From assembly GCA_014529385.2 (NCBI GenBank), contig CM043967.1, positions 130,509,182 to 130,573,181 on the forward strand: a stretch of DNA of 64,000 bases. The letters run 5' to 3'. This DNA comes from Adiantum capillus-veneris. Taxonomy: Eukaryota; Streptophyta; Polypodiopsida; Polypodiales; Pteridaceae. A program made the position numbers and the translations under genes. Shown piece by piece: positions 35,572 to 47,455 of this stretch (its first letter is position 1; every line of letters starts with the position of its first letter). The notes under the pieces are model-generated. The model searched no databases, was not told the DNA's origin, and saw only the letters and a program-made list of their open reading frames with translations.

Positions 35572-38500
35572 GGATCGTCTCATGGAACGTGCAGGGATTA
35601 GGTGGGCCCCAATTTTAGTGATAGCGGGGCCGATTACGTCAGGAGCTTCAACGTTGCCTTCAGCGTTGCCTTATCTGAGAGCCGCATTTGGCGATGTGGT
35701 CAGATTTTGCGTGGACGATATGATACCTTTTGGTCAGCTGCTTTTGGACCTGGAGGCATCCAAGGTGGGTATGTATGACTATTGCGGACTCGTTGTAGTA
35801 GGCCATTGTGGGCAGAGGGATTATTGTGCCAGGCAGGGCTCAGTGGATTACTATGCAGGTTCAGGGTGGCCTTGTGGGCTTCCTGAACATCTATGCGCCC
35901 AATGTGGCGAGTGCTCGTGCAGAGTTTTGGTCACAGATTGTTGAGTCTTTGCCACAGGCTGACCATTGGTGTGTAGGAGGGGACTTCAACATGTTGGAGG
36001 ACCCTTCTGATAGGATCGGAGGCATCCATGCTACTGTGCATGGAGTTGAGTTAGCAGCTTGGGAGAGGTTGTGTATGACTTTGAGGGTCTCGGATACATG
36101 GCAGCACTCTGGCTTTGTGAGGCCTCCAGAGAGTCTTGCCTTCTCTAGATCGGACCGCAGAGTGGGAGGAGTGAATCTATCACGGATAGATCGCTTCTAC
36201 ACTAGTGACCACTTCAGTGACTTGGGGGGATCAATGGGCATCCTGGCAGGGACATCCTTCTCGGACGATGCACCAGTGATCCTCACAGTGGCAGATAGGC
36301 AGAGGAGTGGGAGCACGATGCTTCGCATCCCAGAGCGGGTCTTATTGGACTCAGCACTCAGAGAGAGGGTAGAGGCTCTCTGGATAGAGGGCATGGACAA
36401 CCAGGCTCTACCTACAGACAGAGTGGCCTTAGGCCTAGCTCATCTTAGCCACTTTTTTCTCAAGGAGTCTCTGGCTCGACGGGCTGCAGCAAGAGAGGAG
36501 GAGCAGCGTCTCAGACGAGGCATTGCTTCACTACTGAGGATGAAGGAGCAGCATCCAGACAGTCCATGGTTGGAGGAGCAGTTACAGTAGGCTCGACAGG
36601 AGCTTGCTTGCACAGGGGAGAGGCGTCACGAGTTTGCCTTTCACCGACAGGCATCTCAGTGGACTCAGGTGGGCGACAGAGTGACATGTGCTTTCTTTGA
36701 GACAGTGGGACCTCGGCACTCGCATGCCAAGGTCAATTAGTTGAGGAGACCCGATGGGTCAGTTGTTTGTGAGCCCGAGGATATGCGTTCAGTTGCTACT
36801 GACTTTTACCGTGAGTTACTGTCGGCCGAGCCCCAGTCAGAGCGACAGGATGCATGCAGGGAGCAGGTTTGGGCACAGATGCCTTGTCTTGTGACTGAGG
36901 AGATACGCCAGAGGCTAGAGATGCCTCTTCAGCTTGAGGAGATGCACACAGCTCTTAGGGCCCTCCCTCGTGGTACCTGTCCAGGTGAGGATGGGCTGAC
37001 TCCCAGCTTCTTCTTGGAGTACTGGGACCTACTTGGCCCAGATCTTTGTAGTGACTTTCAGTACATTCTGCACAGAGGAGTGATGCCGGATAGCATGAAT
37101 GAGGGCTTGATTTACCTCATTCCAAAGGAGGGTGGCTCCTTGGATGAGATTCGACAGTGGCGCCCCATCACCATCCTCAACTCAGCGTACAAAATTCTTG
37201 CCAAGGCTCCGAGTTTGAGGATTCAACCACTTTTGGAGAGCCTTATACATGGGACTCATACAGGTTTTGTCAAGGAACGCAGTATCCTTGACAACATCTT
37301 CACTTTCTGGGAGGCTTCTGCCTTGGCACGGCTCCGTGGGGAGGACCTTGTGATTCTTCTTCTCGATTTTGAGAAGGCATACGACAGAGTTCACTGGGAC
37401 TTTCTAGAGGGCACTCTACGTAGGATGGGCTTCTCAGATGCTTGGATCAAAGGGGTGTCAGCTTTGTACAAACATGCTCACAGTCAGGTGCTTTTGGTAG
37501 GAGGTAGAGGTGAGCACTTCATGCTCACACGATCGGTCAGACAGGGTTTTTGTCTTGCCCCCTTTCTCTTTCTGTTCTATGCGGAGGCGATGAGCAGATT
37601 TTTGGTGTCACAGCAGGTTGGTCTGAGGGGCTTAGCACTTCCTATACGGGGGGATGAGCTTCTAGACGTTGAGTTTGTCGACGACTCAGCCTTGCACTTA
37701 GAGGGCCAGGAGGCCAATCTATACAGATGTGAGCAGGCTTTGGAGACCTTTTGTTGTGCATCGGGCGCACTGATCAACTAGAGAACGACAGTGGCTTTCT
37801 CGGTTGGCAGTGTTCCTGTGCCAGATTGGATGCCAGGAGAGGGTTTCAGGTGGATTCCCCCAGGGACTGCAGTTCGGTACTTGGGTTGTCAGGTTGGTTT
37901 GGACTTGTCCCCTGAGTAGCAGATTGCTCCTCTTCTCCTGTCCATCAGGAGAAAGCTATTACATTGGAGCTTTCGCTGGCTGGTAGAGTAGTAGTTGCCA
38001 ACCAGGTGTTGTTGGCGACTATGTGGTACATCACTTCTTGCTGGATCTTCTCAAGCTCTTGTATCAGTCAGGTTGAGAGGCTGATCAGGAACTTCCTTTG
38101 GTCAGGTTGTGACACTTAGATTTCCCGAGCCAAGGTGGCTTGTTCGGTCATCACACTTCCTTATTCTCAGGGAGGGCTTGGGATCATTGATCTAGCACAG
38201 CAGAGCAGAGCCCTTCTTGGGAAGTTCGTCGTCATAGGACTTCTTCCAGGCGAGGAGCCCTGCAAGGAGTTCTTGCTGCAGAGGCTTTGTGCCAGGGTGC
38301 CTCAGTCAGGAGGCCCTTGGCAACCTTCGACTAGATGGATCTTTACAGAGTTGTGCCGAGTTGGTTTGAGCAGGAGACTGGAGGACCGCTTCGCTGTGAG
38401 TTTGCTTCGATCTTGGGAGCTCTTACGGCGTGGCCTAGAGCAGAGACAGCCAACGTGCACGGAGGAGCGCCTACGGCAGCCCCTCGTCTGGAACCCCATG

Positions 38501-39875
38501 GTTAGCACTCGGAGAGGCCACTTGGTTGGGAGTCGGCCTCATGTTTCTTGGGGTCCCATGGCAACAGGTCCAACGCGCTCTCTAGGTGACTGGCTAGAGT
38601 TCACAGGTTTGTCAGAGGAGGTGCAAGGTTTACAGCTACAGGGCATGAGAGGGGTGTAGAGTATGTGTCAAGACATCTCAGAGTCAGTTCCAGCTGAGTG
38701 GCTCACGCCTCTCGAGCCAGTAGCACCCCGGTGGATGGGAGCCTTCACACGACTGGAGGTTCTCATTTCAGTTGAGCCACCTCAGAGACTGTCCCAGCCT
38801 TGTTCTTCAAGCTTCAGGGTGGGGGACGATTACAGCGAGTTGCAGTAGAGGCCCCACAGGTAGCAGAGTGCTGTTTCTAGAGGATCCAAGTTGTGGGCAT
38901 CTGTGGGAGGACTTGCGTCATAGACCCTGACCCAGCAGCTCTTGAGACTGGACACTGGAGGCTATGGGCTTGGGAGTGTTGTCCATTGGCACGAGTACAG
39001 TGGGATCCTGGTGAGTGGCTATGGAGGGACCCCCTCTCTTCTGTAGACCGCCCAAGAGTCCCCTTCTTTCAGTACACTGTTCGGCTTGGACGTCATATAC
39101 TTGCAGCACAGAGAAATGCCCGCCCCGCTGTAGCACGTCATTGGAAGGAGGAGGGCCTCACAGTCGAGTTCTTGGCAGACTTTTGGCAGAGGCTGTGGGA
39201 CTCCAGACAGCCGAGGCGCGTCACTTTGTTCAGTGGTTGGTTGCACACAGAGCCACGGTAGTAGGGAGTTGGCTTGTGCATAGTGGTCTCTCGGCCGCAT
39301 GTGCATCCTGTGACCCATTGGTGGAGAGTCAGCGTCATATTCTTTGGGACTGTCCCTCGGCCCAGCAGGTGTGGCTCAGAGTTCTTCGGCTGATGCCTGC
39401 TCTCTCCATGGCTCGACAATACACTTGGGGGGCAGCGGCTTGGTCCACACTCACCGGCCCGGCACTTCAGTTTGAGCTATCTTCCACCAGCAGGATGATA
39501 GTGATGCAGGGGGGATGACCTACACTCCAACCTGCTACAGAGCTTACTCCACAAGAGTGGTGCAGTGAGAGAGAGGAGTGCTGGGAGCTCATCAGTGGCC
39601 TGACACTTTGGTTCATCTGGCGGGCCCGCTGTTTCCGCATCTTTGAGGCTCGCCCTGTGCCACCAGCAGAGACTGTTCGTGACTTTTGGCTAGCGCTGAT
39701 CCATACTCTCAGAGGACAGCTTCAGGGACTACAGGGTAGCTCTGACCGCATGCGAGAACGCCGCGAGGCTTTCCTTCGACTCTGGCGCCCTGGGCCTTTC
39801 TACACCATAGTCCAGGGGGTGCTCAGATGGCACTACTGTCCACCTGTGTGGCTCTTCCCTCCTCCCATCTCTTGA
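35568..39875 (+). pseudogene. LINE ORF2 (APE endonuclease and reverse transcriptase)
   Basis: ATG at 35568 begins MRIVSWNVQGLGG, the APE endonuclease start. After a broken stretch come NIYAPNVASARAEFW and GGDFNMLEDPSDRIGG. The final SDHxPV motif reads SDDAPV, so the catalytic His is Asp. RT (36741-37781) shows QWRPITILNSAYKIL, LLDFEKAYDRVHWDFLEG, RQGFCLAPFLF and FVDD. The thumb and connection continue to 38660 in other frames. A zf-RVT motif near 39230-39370 reads HRATVVGSWL, CASCDP and HILWDCPSAQQVW. TGA at 39873. Stops at 36588, 36738, 37779 and 37918 mostly replace Gln or Trp. Confidence 0.88.
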
Positions 39876-40018
39876 TTTAGCCTCATTGTATATATGCTAT
39901 TTTTTCATTGGGAGAGTCTCCCGATCATGCTTGTTGTAGCCCTCTCTTGCAGAGGTGGATGTAGCCCTATGGGCAGTTTTCATTAACTAATAGAAGGATC
40001 TCTTTCTCGGAAAAAAAA
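39876..40018 (+). other. LINE 3' UTR and short poly(A)
   Basis: About 135 bp after the ORF2 stop, ending in A8 (40011-40018). The tail is short, as in old insertions. Confidence 0.8.
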
Positions 40019-40020
40019 GG

Positions 40021-41349
40021 TACTAGAGATCGACTATTAATACCCTGGGTAAGCTTCTTAATTTTCTCTGGTCAATGAAGTTGTTTAATCGCGAGAGACA
40101 AGTATTTCATGTTCGAGGGCTGACTAGAGGTTATAGCTAGAAGACCTTGTAGTTAAGCTACGATAAACGAAATTTCTCATGAAATCATCGCCTGACTGAT
40201 TACCTTTTCTTTGACCCCCCAAAGTCTTTTCACAGTGATTCAATTTTGATGTGTGTGCTTATTTTGTATGCCTTGGGTTTTTTGCTTTTCAAGCAAAAGC
40301 GCCCACACTGGGAACCTCTAGGTCTCTAGTGCCATAGGCGATACATGTGAGTGAAGTACCAAATCAAGCTGAGATTTCTCTTCCAGCTTAAGATTTTACA
40401 TTGTGGCACTTTGATTTTTTGTTTGTTCGTTTTTAGCATTTTAATTTTGTAACTTTGGGGGGTCATATAACACTGTTACGCCTCCCCAGGCTCATCACAC
40501 TAGTAAACTCCGTTTATAATACTTAAGCTAAAGGTTAATAGGGACTAAGCCCACTAGAAAGCCCTAGTACATTTCACACAATGCTGCCTAAATCGGATTA
40601 AGAACCTAAGTAACCATTAATTATTAGGAATGCATTCCCCATGGTATTAAGAGAAGATCTCTAACACCTAACTTGGTCAAACTAGCTTAGTCGGACTGCT
40701 CGATTTTTTAACCTAGACAAGTGATTATGACAAAAAATTACATTGAATTTAATTTTGGTACTAAGCAAATGCGCTGAATATTATGCTACCAATCACAATC
40801 AAAGCAGACAAACATGGATGCAAAAAGATAAGGGACAATGCTAATGGACAAGAAACACATGTTTGTGTTGATGATCGCGCTTGATTTGAAAAGTGGATGA
40901 GAGAAAAATTCCATGAAGGTCCAAATCCTAACCATAGCAACACGTTCCTGTACACACTAGGAAACACAAAGAATACCTCTAGGAGGCACATCAGTGGGAA
41001 AAAGGAACTTCGCTAATCACTCAACTCTAAAACAGAAACACTCCTATCGTACTAATTCTACCTACCCTTTATCACTCGAGTGATGATGATCAAAGGTATT
41101 TGATGACATAGGTTTCTGTTTCAGTGTACCAGATGTGAATGTGTAGGTCTGGGTCAATGTTTTGACTTTTATTATGCAAACTCGTTTGCTAATTGCTCTT
41201 GCTCTTTATTATTTTTCTATTTTTTGTGAGTATAAGGCCTTATATATACATTCCCTAAGATTGGGAGATTGAGAGGTCAGGGAGGAAGGTTGAGAGGGAA
41301 ATGAGTGAATGATGACTATCAGCAAACACTCCCCCCTTCCTTGGGTAGA
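40021..41349 (-). other. Copy A non-coding 3' region
   Basis: Collinear with 49720-51051 of copy B, with high similarity and scattered small differences. There is no coding frame of note and no RT. Its conservation as a block in both copies suggests it belongs to the element, for example carrying packaging or RNA signals, but function is unknown. Confidence 0.7.
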
Positions 41350-41958
41350 TCATACCATTTGAAATGAGGTTGTCACCCTTTGAAACCAATTGTTCCAGTT
41401 GGTAATAGGTGGGGATTTTTGCCAGTAGTTTTTTATTACCTTAGGTGCCTCGTCGAGTTGCAAGGGTGGTAAGGTACTCTCCCAAGATCGAACTTGAAGT
41501 GGTTCATCAGGTGATTCTTGAACACTGGGAGGTGTGGATTCCTTTGTAGCTTCATGGAGGTCCACTATTGTAGGTGGAGGTTGTGGAGAAGCTTTTACCT
41601 CTATGGATGCATTACATGAGGAGCTAGAAGCTTCATGGGACTCCCCCCTTCCTGAGCTAGGTGGAACAAATCGTTCTTTCTTTGGTACCCAAACTAGCTC
41701 TCGAGCGGGTATGTAGCATTCTGTGATTTTTTTCTTTCCACGATTGTCAATTTGTTTTGGATCTACAGGATTGAGCTCACATGGGTCAGATGACAAGTAA
41801 GAACACAATCTAGGTTTTGGCACCCAGATTTGATCATTTCCTTGGTAGTAGCCCTGGGCTTCCAATAGTCGTTTAGGAATCCAATGCCACATTTTCTTAC
41901 TTTTCTTGGAGCGAGTGGTACGTTTCTTACAAGGCTTCGGTTTTTTAGTACTAGCCAT
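41350..41958 (-). CDS. 202-codon Lys/Pro-rich ORF of the TR-GAG-like element
   Basis: ATG at 41958 in a strong context (ACCATGG). The N-terminus is very basic (KKPKPCKKRTTRSKKSKK), a possible nuclear-import or nucleic-acid-binding tail. Three W-I/V-P-K motifs follow (WHWIPKR, IWVPKPR, LVWVPKK), then a Ser-rich and Pro-rich C-terminus ending WNNWFQRVTTSFQMV. It is intact. It lies in the same frame as the protease segment, separated by one TAG and 10 codons. Copy B keeps the C-terminal half (51052-51459). I do not recognise a family; WxPK-type motifs occur in some plant gag-like proteins. Confidence 0.6.
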   Translation of the reverse strand: MASTKKPKPCKKRTTRSKKSKKMWHWIPKRLLEAQGYYQGNDQIWVPKPRLCSYLSSDPCELNPVDPKQIDNRGKKKITECYIPARELVWVPKKERFVPPSSGRGESHEASSSSCNASIEVKASPQPPPTIVDLHEATKESTPPSVQESPDEPLQVRSWESTLPPLQLDEAPKVIKNYWQKSPPITNWNNWFQRVTTSFQMV

Positions 41959-41988
41959 GGTCGCTAAAGAAGATTTAAGGACCCACTT

Positions 41989-42670
41989 CTATGTTTTCTT
42001 CGTTATATTAGGATGAGTCTTGTCAAAAGCTACATGCATTGCTTCTAGGATATTTAAGGGTACGAGTGGTGGCATTTCATCCCCCTCAGGTGTTACCCAT
42101 GTCGTCCCCCTATTTCCCCATGTGTCTATGGTTGCTGCTAAGTGGAACCAATCCACATTGTCCGACTCAGTCATCCCAGGTAGTACATCCATATAAGGAG
42201 AATCTTCCCCAACATTAGTGTCTGCTTTACACGTGTAACAATACTGCAATGGGGCTGAGTGAACGGTGGTGTCAAATCTATGATCAATTATAATCCTGTT
42301 TCCTAGGGGATGTGCTCGACCAGTAACAAGATCCACTCGAATGACAGAATCTTGGAACTGCAAGTAGACATGGTTTTTAGACCAGTCATGCACCATTTTT
42401 GCTTCCCTCATGAAAGGACGTCCTAAGATCATTTTCGATGCCATAGTGCGTTTGGAGAAATCCATAACAACGAAGGTAATCCTTATTTTATGTCCAAAGT
42501 CCTTAATCTTGATATCTTCTAGCATTCTAATAGGTTTAACAATGGACCATTGGCCATCTTCACTACTATGGTTGTGGTCGCAAGGTGAGGTCTTCCCATA
42601 GTTTCCCAACACTTTTAAGTCACAATGCTAACCCCAGCGCCACCATCAAGGATTCCCTTCACAGGTAATC
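41989..42670 (-). pseudogene. Copy A retropepsin-like protease
   Basis: The minus strand near 42650-42610 reads KGILDGGAGVSIVT, a retropepsin active-site motif with DGGA in place of the commoner DTGA or DSGA. About 80 residues on is KMILGRPFMREAKMV, the second signature (ILGRPF). The frame then runs to TAG at 41989-41991. A one-base shift near 42680 separates it from gag, and a stop follows the active site (IVT-stop). In copy B the corresponding gag/protease junction runs SNATIPITTK then stop. No RT follows. Confidence 0.7.
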
Positions 42671-44317
42671 CCTTAGTAGTGATTGGATGGTCGCATTGGA
42701 TTCATCACCCTCAAAGTATTGTCCCAACTTGTTAACAGGTATTTCTATAACAAGGTTCTCATCTAGGTTGGGTTGTGGATCTATGTCTTCCTCCTCTATT
42801 GGCATCTCCCCAACTCCATCCATTTGGGCAAATTGTGGTAGCCCAAACTTTAGTTCTCCATTGAGGAAGGCTCGAAGAGTTGAGACTAGCTCAGGGTCTT
42901 TATATAGTTTGGACATGATGGTGGTTCTAACTTCTGAAGACATGAAATCCATCAACTTGGCAATGTTTAACGGCACCTTTTGGACTTCAGTCCCTTGACG
43001 GGGAGAAGATGGGATCTCCATTTCTTTGATAGGATCAGGTAGTCCCTCTGTAAACATTCTTTCCATCAAGAAGTGAGTACACCCACTTTCCCATGACTTT
43101 AAGTCACTTTCTTCTTGGATGACACTAGGTATGGCTAAGGGTCTATGGACTTGGTGAGGTTGTTGCTGCGTAGGGAACACGGTGTCTGTAATCTGGATCT
43201 GCCTAGGTGCTGGTTCTAGATCCCTTTGGGTATCTTCTACCAAACTCCTTAATTGCTTGACTCGCTCAATCTCCTCTGTAGGGTTTGGATAAGTTCCTAT
43301 CTTCTTCTTGGATCCTGGCCATTGTGGCTCATGAAGATCTTCCTTGTTGATTTCTATCTTACTAGTCGTTTTGATCTCCATGGTTTCTCCTGAATCAGAA
43401 TCCTCTTCAGCGTCATTCATATATACGGGGTCGTCACCAGTCCCTATGTTGGTCTTTGAACTGGGGTCTGCTGACTTTGCTGCTTTTTGCGATCTCTTCC
43501 TTCGTGTTTTCTTCTTTTTCTGAGATTGGGCAATTGATGCCGTGTCTCTTTCCTCAAGAATATAATTTTGTTTTTGGAGCATCGATCGTGTGAGTACGTT
43601 TACTGGTACCACAGGTGTACTTGGTGATGGCTCCTCGGTAACTTCAATCAAATTCAGTGGCGTGATCTTCGGTGCATTTGGATTATTTGGAGATTGGGCA
43701 ATCAAATGATCTATGCCACATCGATTACACATGAGTATCGGCATTTTAGACATGCTTGCTTGTTTGGTTTGCATTAGTGTTGCGTTCTTTTGTAGCCTAA
43801 TTGGACACTCGGCTACACGATGTGGACCTCCACACTCATAGCATTGAAGAGGTGGTCTCTTAGCAGTGTAATTGATATATTGGCCTCTTGCCGCAAGAGC
43901 AACTACTTGATATATAGGTTTGACTTGTCCCCAATAGTCCTCCATGTAGTATTGTGGACTTTCTTCAAGTACATCCATCCCATAGGCAATATTAGGATCT
44001 ATATCTTCCTCACAGCCTTCCAAACAAGAAATAGATGACTCACAACCCACTTGATTCACAGAAGTGATTCTCGGATGTGGTGGTTGCGGTCCTAGCACTG
44101 GAGGTGGTAAAGGTGTTGTTTGAACAACATTTTGGGCCCTAGAAGCCATGTGTTGTGATGTTTGTTCAAGAGGTGGGGCCAGCGTCAATGCAGGCACTCG
44201 AGGTGTGTCTGTCCATGCTAAGGTTGGTCTATTTGCCATCGCGCACTTAAATACTATGCAATCCTTAGCTTGATGACCATACCTTCCACATGCATTGCAA
44301 TTCCCATTGAATTTTAC
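42659..44317 (-). pseudogene. Copy A gag, C-terminal half with knuckles 2-4
   Basis: From the start at MANRPTLAWTDTPRV (ATG 44239), preceded at 44318-44245 by the knuckle CNACGRYGHQAKDC (CX2CX4HX4C). Within it CYECGGPHRVAECP lies at about residue 132 (CX2CX3HX4C) and CNRCGIDHLIAQSP at about 172 (last Cys replaced by Ser). A Lys-rich stretch, KKKKTRRKRSQKAAKS, and an acidic region follow. The final part, MDFMSSEVRTTIMSKLYKDP to KLGQYFEGDESNATI, is conserved in copy B. It is open for 526 codons. Probably one polyprotein with the upstream gag half. Confidence 0.75.
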
Positions 44318-46740
44318 TCAAAAAGTAGGGCATTCAATGCTACTATGCGGTCCATAGCATACTGAGCACCATTGTTGCTCCCTTCTTGGATACATATGAT
44401 TGTTCTGTGGAGCACTATTGTCTCTAAGACTCTCTTGAATAGTCTTGGTGAGATTTGCTAAAGTCATCTCAGATATCTTTGGCTCCTTAGCAATAGGCTT
44501 TAGGGTCATTGGCTGATGCCCTGATGCTTGCGAGCTAATAGATTTAGGCTCATTAGAAACTCTTTCTCCTTGTATCATTAAATTATCCTCCAATTGGATC
44601 GCATTGGTGGTGACTGCTTCCCAAGTGGTGATACCTCTAATGACTAAGCCATTGTAGATATGCTCATGTCGTAATCCCCTAATGAATCTATCAAGCAATT
44701 GGTTATTGTTGAAGCGTTCATTTGGATTACAACGAGAATTCAAATGCTTCAAGAGACTTATAAAGTCTCTCACCGACTCTCCTTCCTCTCGTTGGGCTTT
44801 CTGGAACTGAGAGGCTACACCCCAAAGCACTCCCTCTCGTATGTATTCTTTCAAGAACAGTCTCCTAAGAGTAGGGTAAATCGTTTTTTCTTCCATCCTT
44901 AGGGTTCTATACCAATCCCCTGCCTTCCCACTTAAGGTTAGGCTTAAAGCATTACTCTTATGCAGGTCATTGTGTTCTCCTAGAGAATCACATATTTGTT
45001 CAAACACTTCGATATGCTTTCTCACATCCCCGTCTCCACTAAATTTTTGTGTGAGCTTGGCTATTTGTACTGCCTTACTTCTAGGATCTCTATCAGGCGT
45101 GTTACGCATATTCTCAGCAATAGATCGACCAATAGCTTGAGAAAATGTTGGCAAGTCACCTAAGTGAGCAGGCACCGTGGGTGGAGGTGCTCCAGAGACT
45201 ACATGTGAAGTAGGTATTGGCATCAGGCTTGGCACATAAGAAGCCCTTGGGTTCCACGTTGGGTACGATGTTGTGCCATGTGGTGGTCCAAAGTTCATAT
45301 GTGTGGCCCTAGGCATAGCAGAAGTCAGATGTGACATGCTAATGCTAGCCGTTATAGTCCCATGGAAATAAGAACTTGGGTGTTGTGGTTGTGGAGCATA
45401 GCTAGTTGAAACAATGGGAGGAGTAGGGACTACATGAGTACGAGGACCCATGGGTGTATATGATTGGTACACACTTGTAGGTACTGTTGCAGGCATTGAG
45501 CTACCATGTAGCGGTGCTTTACTAACAAATGAGGTCCATGGCGTGTTTTTCAGCATGCCCATCATTGGGGTAGGCATGGTAGCCGTGGTGTCATCAAGGG
45601 AAAGATGAGCTAGACTTGGAAAGGTGAAGCTATCACTTGTGGGCTCAGATTGCACTGAGACCCCTGGAGAAATAACATATGGAGGATCCATCGGACTTAC
45701 CGAGGGAGTCTCCATTTGCGATAAGGTCGGTTGTTTAGCCTTTTCTGTATCCAAGAATCTCATGAGACCCGTTGAAGGCATGTTGATCCCCTTGTTCTGT
45801 CTCTCTAACTTAATGACCATGTGGATGACCTCACAAACTCTTTCTTGTTGATCCTCCACACTAGTAGCGCCCATTGTGGATTGTAGGACATCTAACCAAC
45901 CCACGTGATAGGTGTGACCTGTGTATAGGTCGGTCAGAGTTTCCGTTTGTAGTTCGTACTCCCAATTCTCATTTAGGAACACTCCATCTAGGATTGAGGT
46001 GCTAGGGGTGTCCTTTGAGCTAGACGCAATGTTGCTTTCTAGGGGTTGGCCCTTAGTGGTTGCTAAGTCAGGAGCACTCGATTGCTCTCTTAGCAAGGAT
46101 ATTGACATAGGGGCTTTCGCTTTTAACTCTCTTCGTTGCTCCGCCTTACGTAAGCTCTCGACTTCCTTTTCCCTCGCTGCAAGGATATATCACTCAACCT
46201 CTTGCACTTCGGCAAGGCTTCTACCATCGGGTAATATGACCTCGGAGGGAAATAACTCTGAAGAGTCAGGAGGTGCAGTGAATGAAGTATTCACATGCAC
46301 ATTCTCTAACGCTATAGGGTCTACGTCGGTCACAAATGGAGAATTTACTTCCCCACCCCCCTCATTTACATCATTACCTCCATGTTTAGAGCAAGTGGCT
46401 CTACTAAAGGTTTCCTTCAGGCGGCTAAGCACGCTTGGCCCGGACCGCGGGCCCATGGTATGCATGTCTTGGCTTGAGCTATTGGGATTAGGCAATGGGA
46501 AACCCTCCATGACGTCGTACTCAGAGGAAGAGTCACTAACCGCTATGTTCGGGTCTTGGTTTGTAGTACCTTGGGTCCCGCAGAGGGCCCGGAACCTAAA
46601 GTAGGTGGATATTGAGAACTCGCGTAAGTCTAAATTCTCTTTAGTTGCTCCATCTCTAGCACACGACCAGAGCGCAGATGCATGTGCCTTTGACACCCTA
46701 CAAGTGTCGGCGAATAACCTCGAAGGTTAACCGCTTACCT
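44318..46740 (-). pseudogene. Copy A gag, N-terminal half
   Basis: The frame is open from about 46740 without an ATG. A TGA at about 46187 (EVQEVE-stop-YILAARE) interrupts it, and it reopens to 44318. The retrotransposon gag domain is clear: AKLTQKFSGDGDVRKHIEVF, ALSLTLSGKAGDWYRTLRM, RRLFLKEYIREGVLWGVASQ and EGESVRDFISLLKHLNSRCN. A Pro/Thr/Met-rich region precedes it (residues about 130-320 of the lower segment). It ends with knuckle 1, CSVCYGPHSSIEC, then a TGA at 44315 where copy B has Arg (TFR versus TF-stop). Gag would assemble particles; the real start is unresolved. Confidence 0.78.
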
Positions 46741-47433
46741 TTTTTAGGTGTCCGTTTCCACTCGTGTTTTTTATGTTTTTAATGTTTTTAAATGTTTGAT
46801 TTTTTTGATTAAAGTGTGTGATAGCCATAAAGGAGCGTATCACTTAGAGGGTCGCTGTGTGCTTTACAGCACAATTTTCGGGCATCTGAAGTTCCCTTGG
46901 TCCTCAAAAAATCGATTTTTAGCTACGTGTGAAGCTAAAGTTCGTTTTTTTAAAGGCGACTGAAGCCTAGGCTTGAGAGTGAGCTTGGGCTTGGGTTTGG
47001 GAGTTTTATAAAATTTTTTAATTTTTTAAAAAAAGGATAAGGTCGCCGCAGCTTGCGCGAGAGCACACACATACACACTCTATCTACCTTTTTCTAACTA
47101 ATACACCTACTGCTACACACTAACACACTCTATAAGCTCTCACATATCTACTTCCTACTTACTATACATTACATTACACAGAAAACTAACAACCTTAATA
47201 CACAGAGAATAAACACAGTACCTTTGAAAAGTCCATTAACAAAGAAAACTAACAACCTTAATACACGGAGAATAAACACAGTACCTTTGAAAACTCTATT
47301 AACAAAAAAAAATACACAGTATAACACAAAATCCTTCTTCTCAACACACACACCCTCCTTCCTTACCTTTCCTATTATAGAAATTGCACCACAAAAGAAG
47401 CACAGAGTGCCATTCAAGCTTAGTGTATGGCAT
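46741..47433 (-). other. Copy A leader with 63-bp tandem repeat
   Basis: Non-coding leader between gag and the primer site. A 63-bp unit occurs twice in tandem (47181-47243 and 47244-47306). There are T-rich and TTTT/AAAA runs near 46750-47030. Confidence 0.7.
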
Positions 47434-47451
47434 TCTCCGAAAACGGCGCCA
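47434..47451 (-). other. Copy A primer-binding site, tRNA-Asp type
   Basis: The minus strand reads TGGCGCCGTTTTCGGAGA. It matches 15 of 18 bases of the complement to the plant tRNA-Asp 3' end (TGGCGCCGTTGCCGGGGA), a common Gypsy-type primer. It sits four bases inside the LTR. Confidence 0.75.
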
Positions 47452-47455
47452 AAAA

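Larger units (their letters stand above)
33788..40018 (+). mobile_element. L1-type LINE retrotransposon, decayed
   Basis: ORF1 (DUF4283-like with CCHC), ORF2 (APE endonuclease, RT, zinc-binding tail), 3' UTR and an A8 tail at 40011-40018. The element is visibly GC-richer than both flanks. The 5' end is uncertain. To its right the TR-GAG copy A 3' region begins at 40021; the equivalent point in copy B is about 49720. The sequence expected left of the insertion in copy A is not at 33.7 kb, so a deletion accompanied or followed insertion, and no target duplication can be called. Confidence 0.9.

Noticed and set aside
33750-40035. Target-site duplication around the LINE
   Set aside because: AAAAGG-like words occur near both edges but the 5' end is unknown and the left flank is not copy A, so no duplication can be claimed.
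40021-41349. Hidden RT or integrase in the copy A 3' region
   Set aside because: No frame on either strand has RT, RNase H or integrase motifs; the open frames are short and not shared in phase with copy B.
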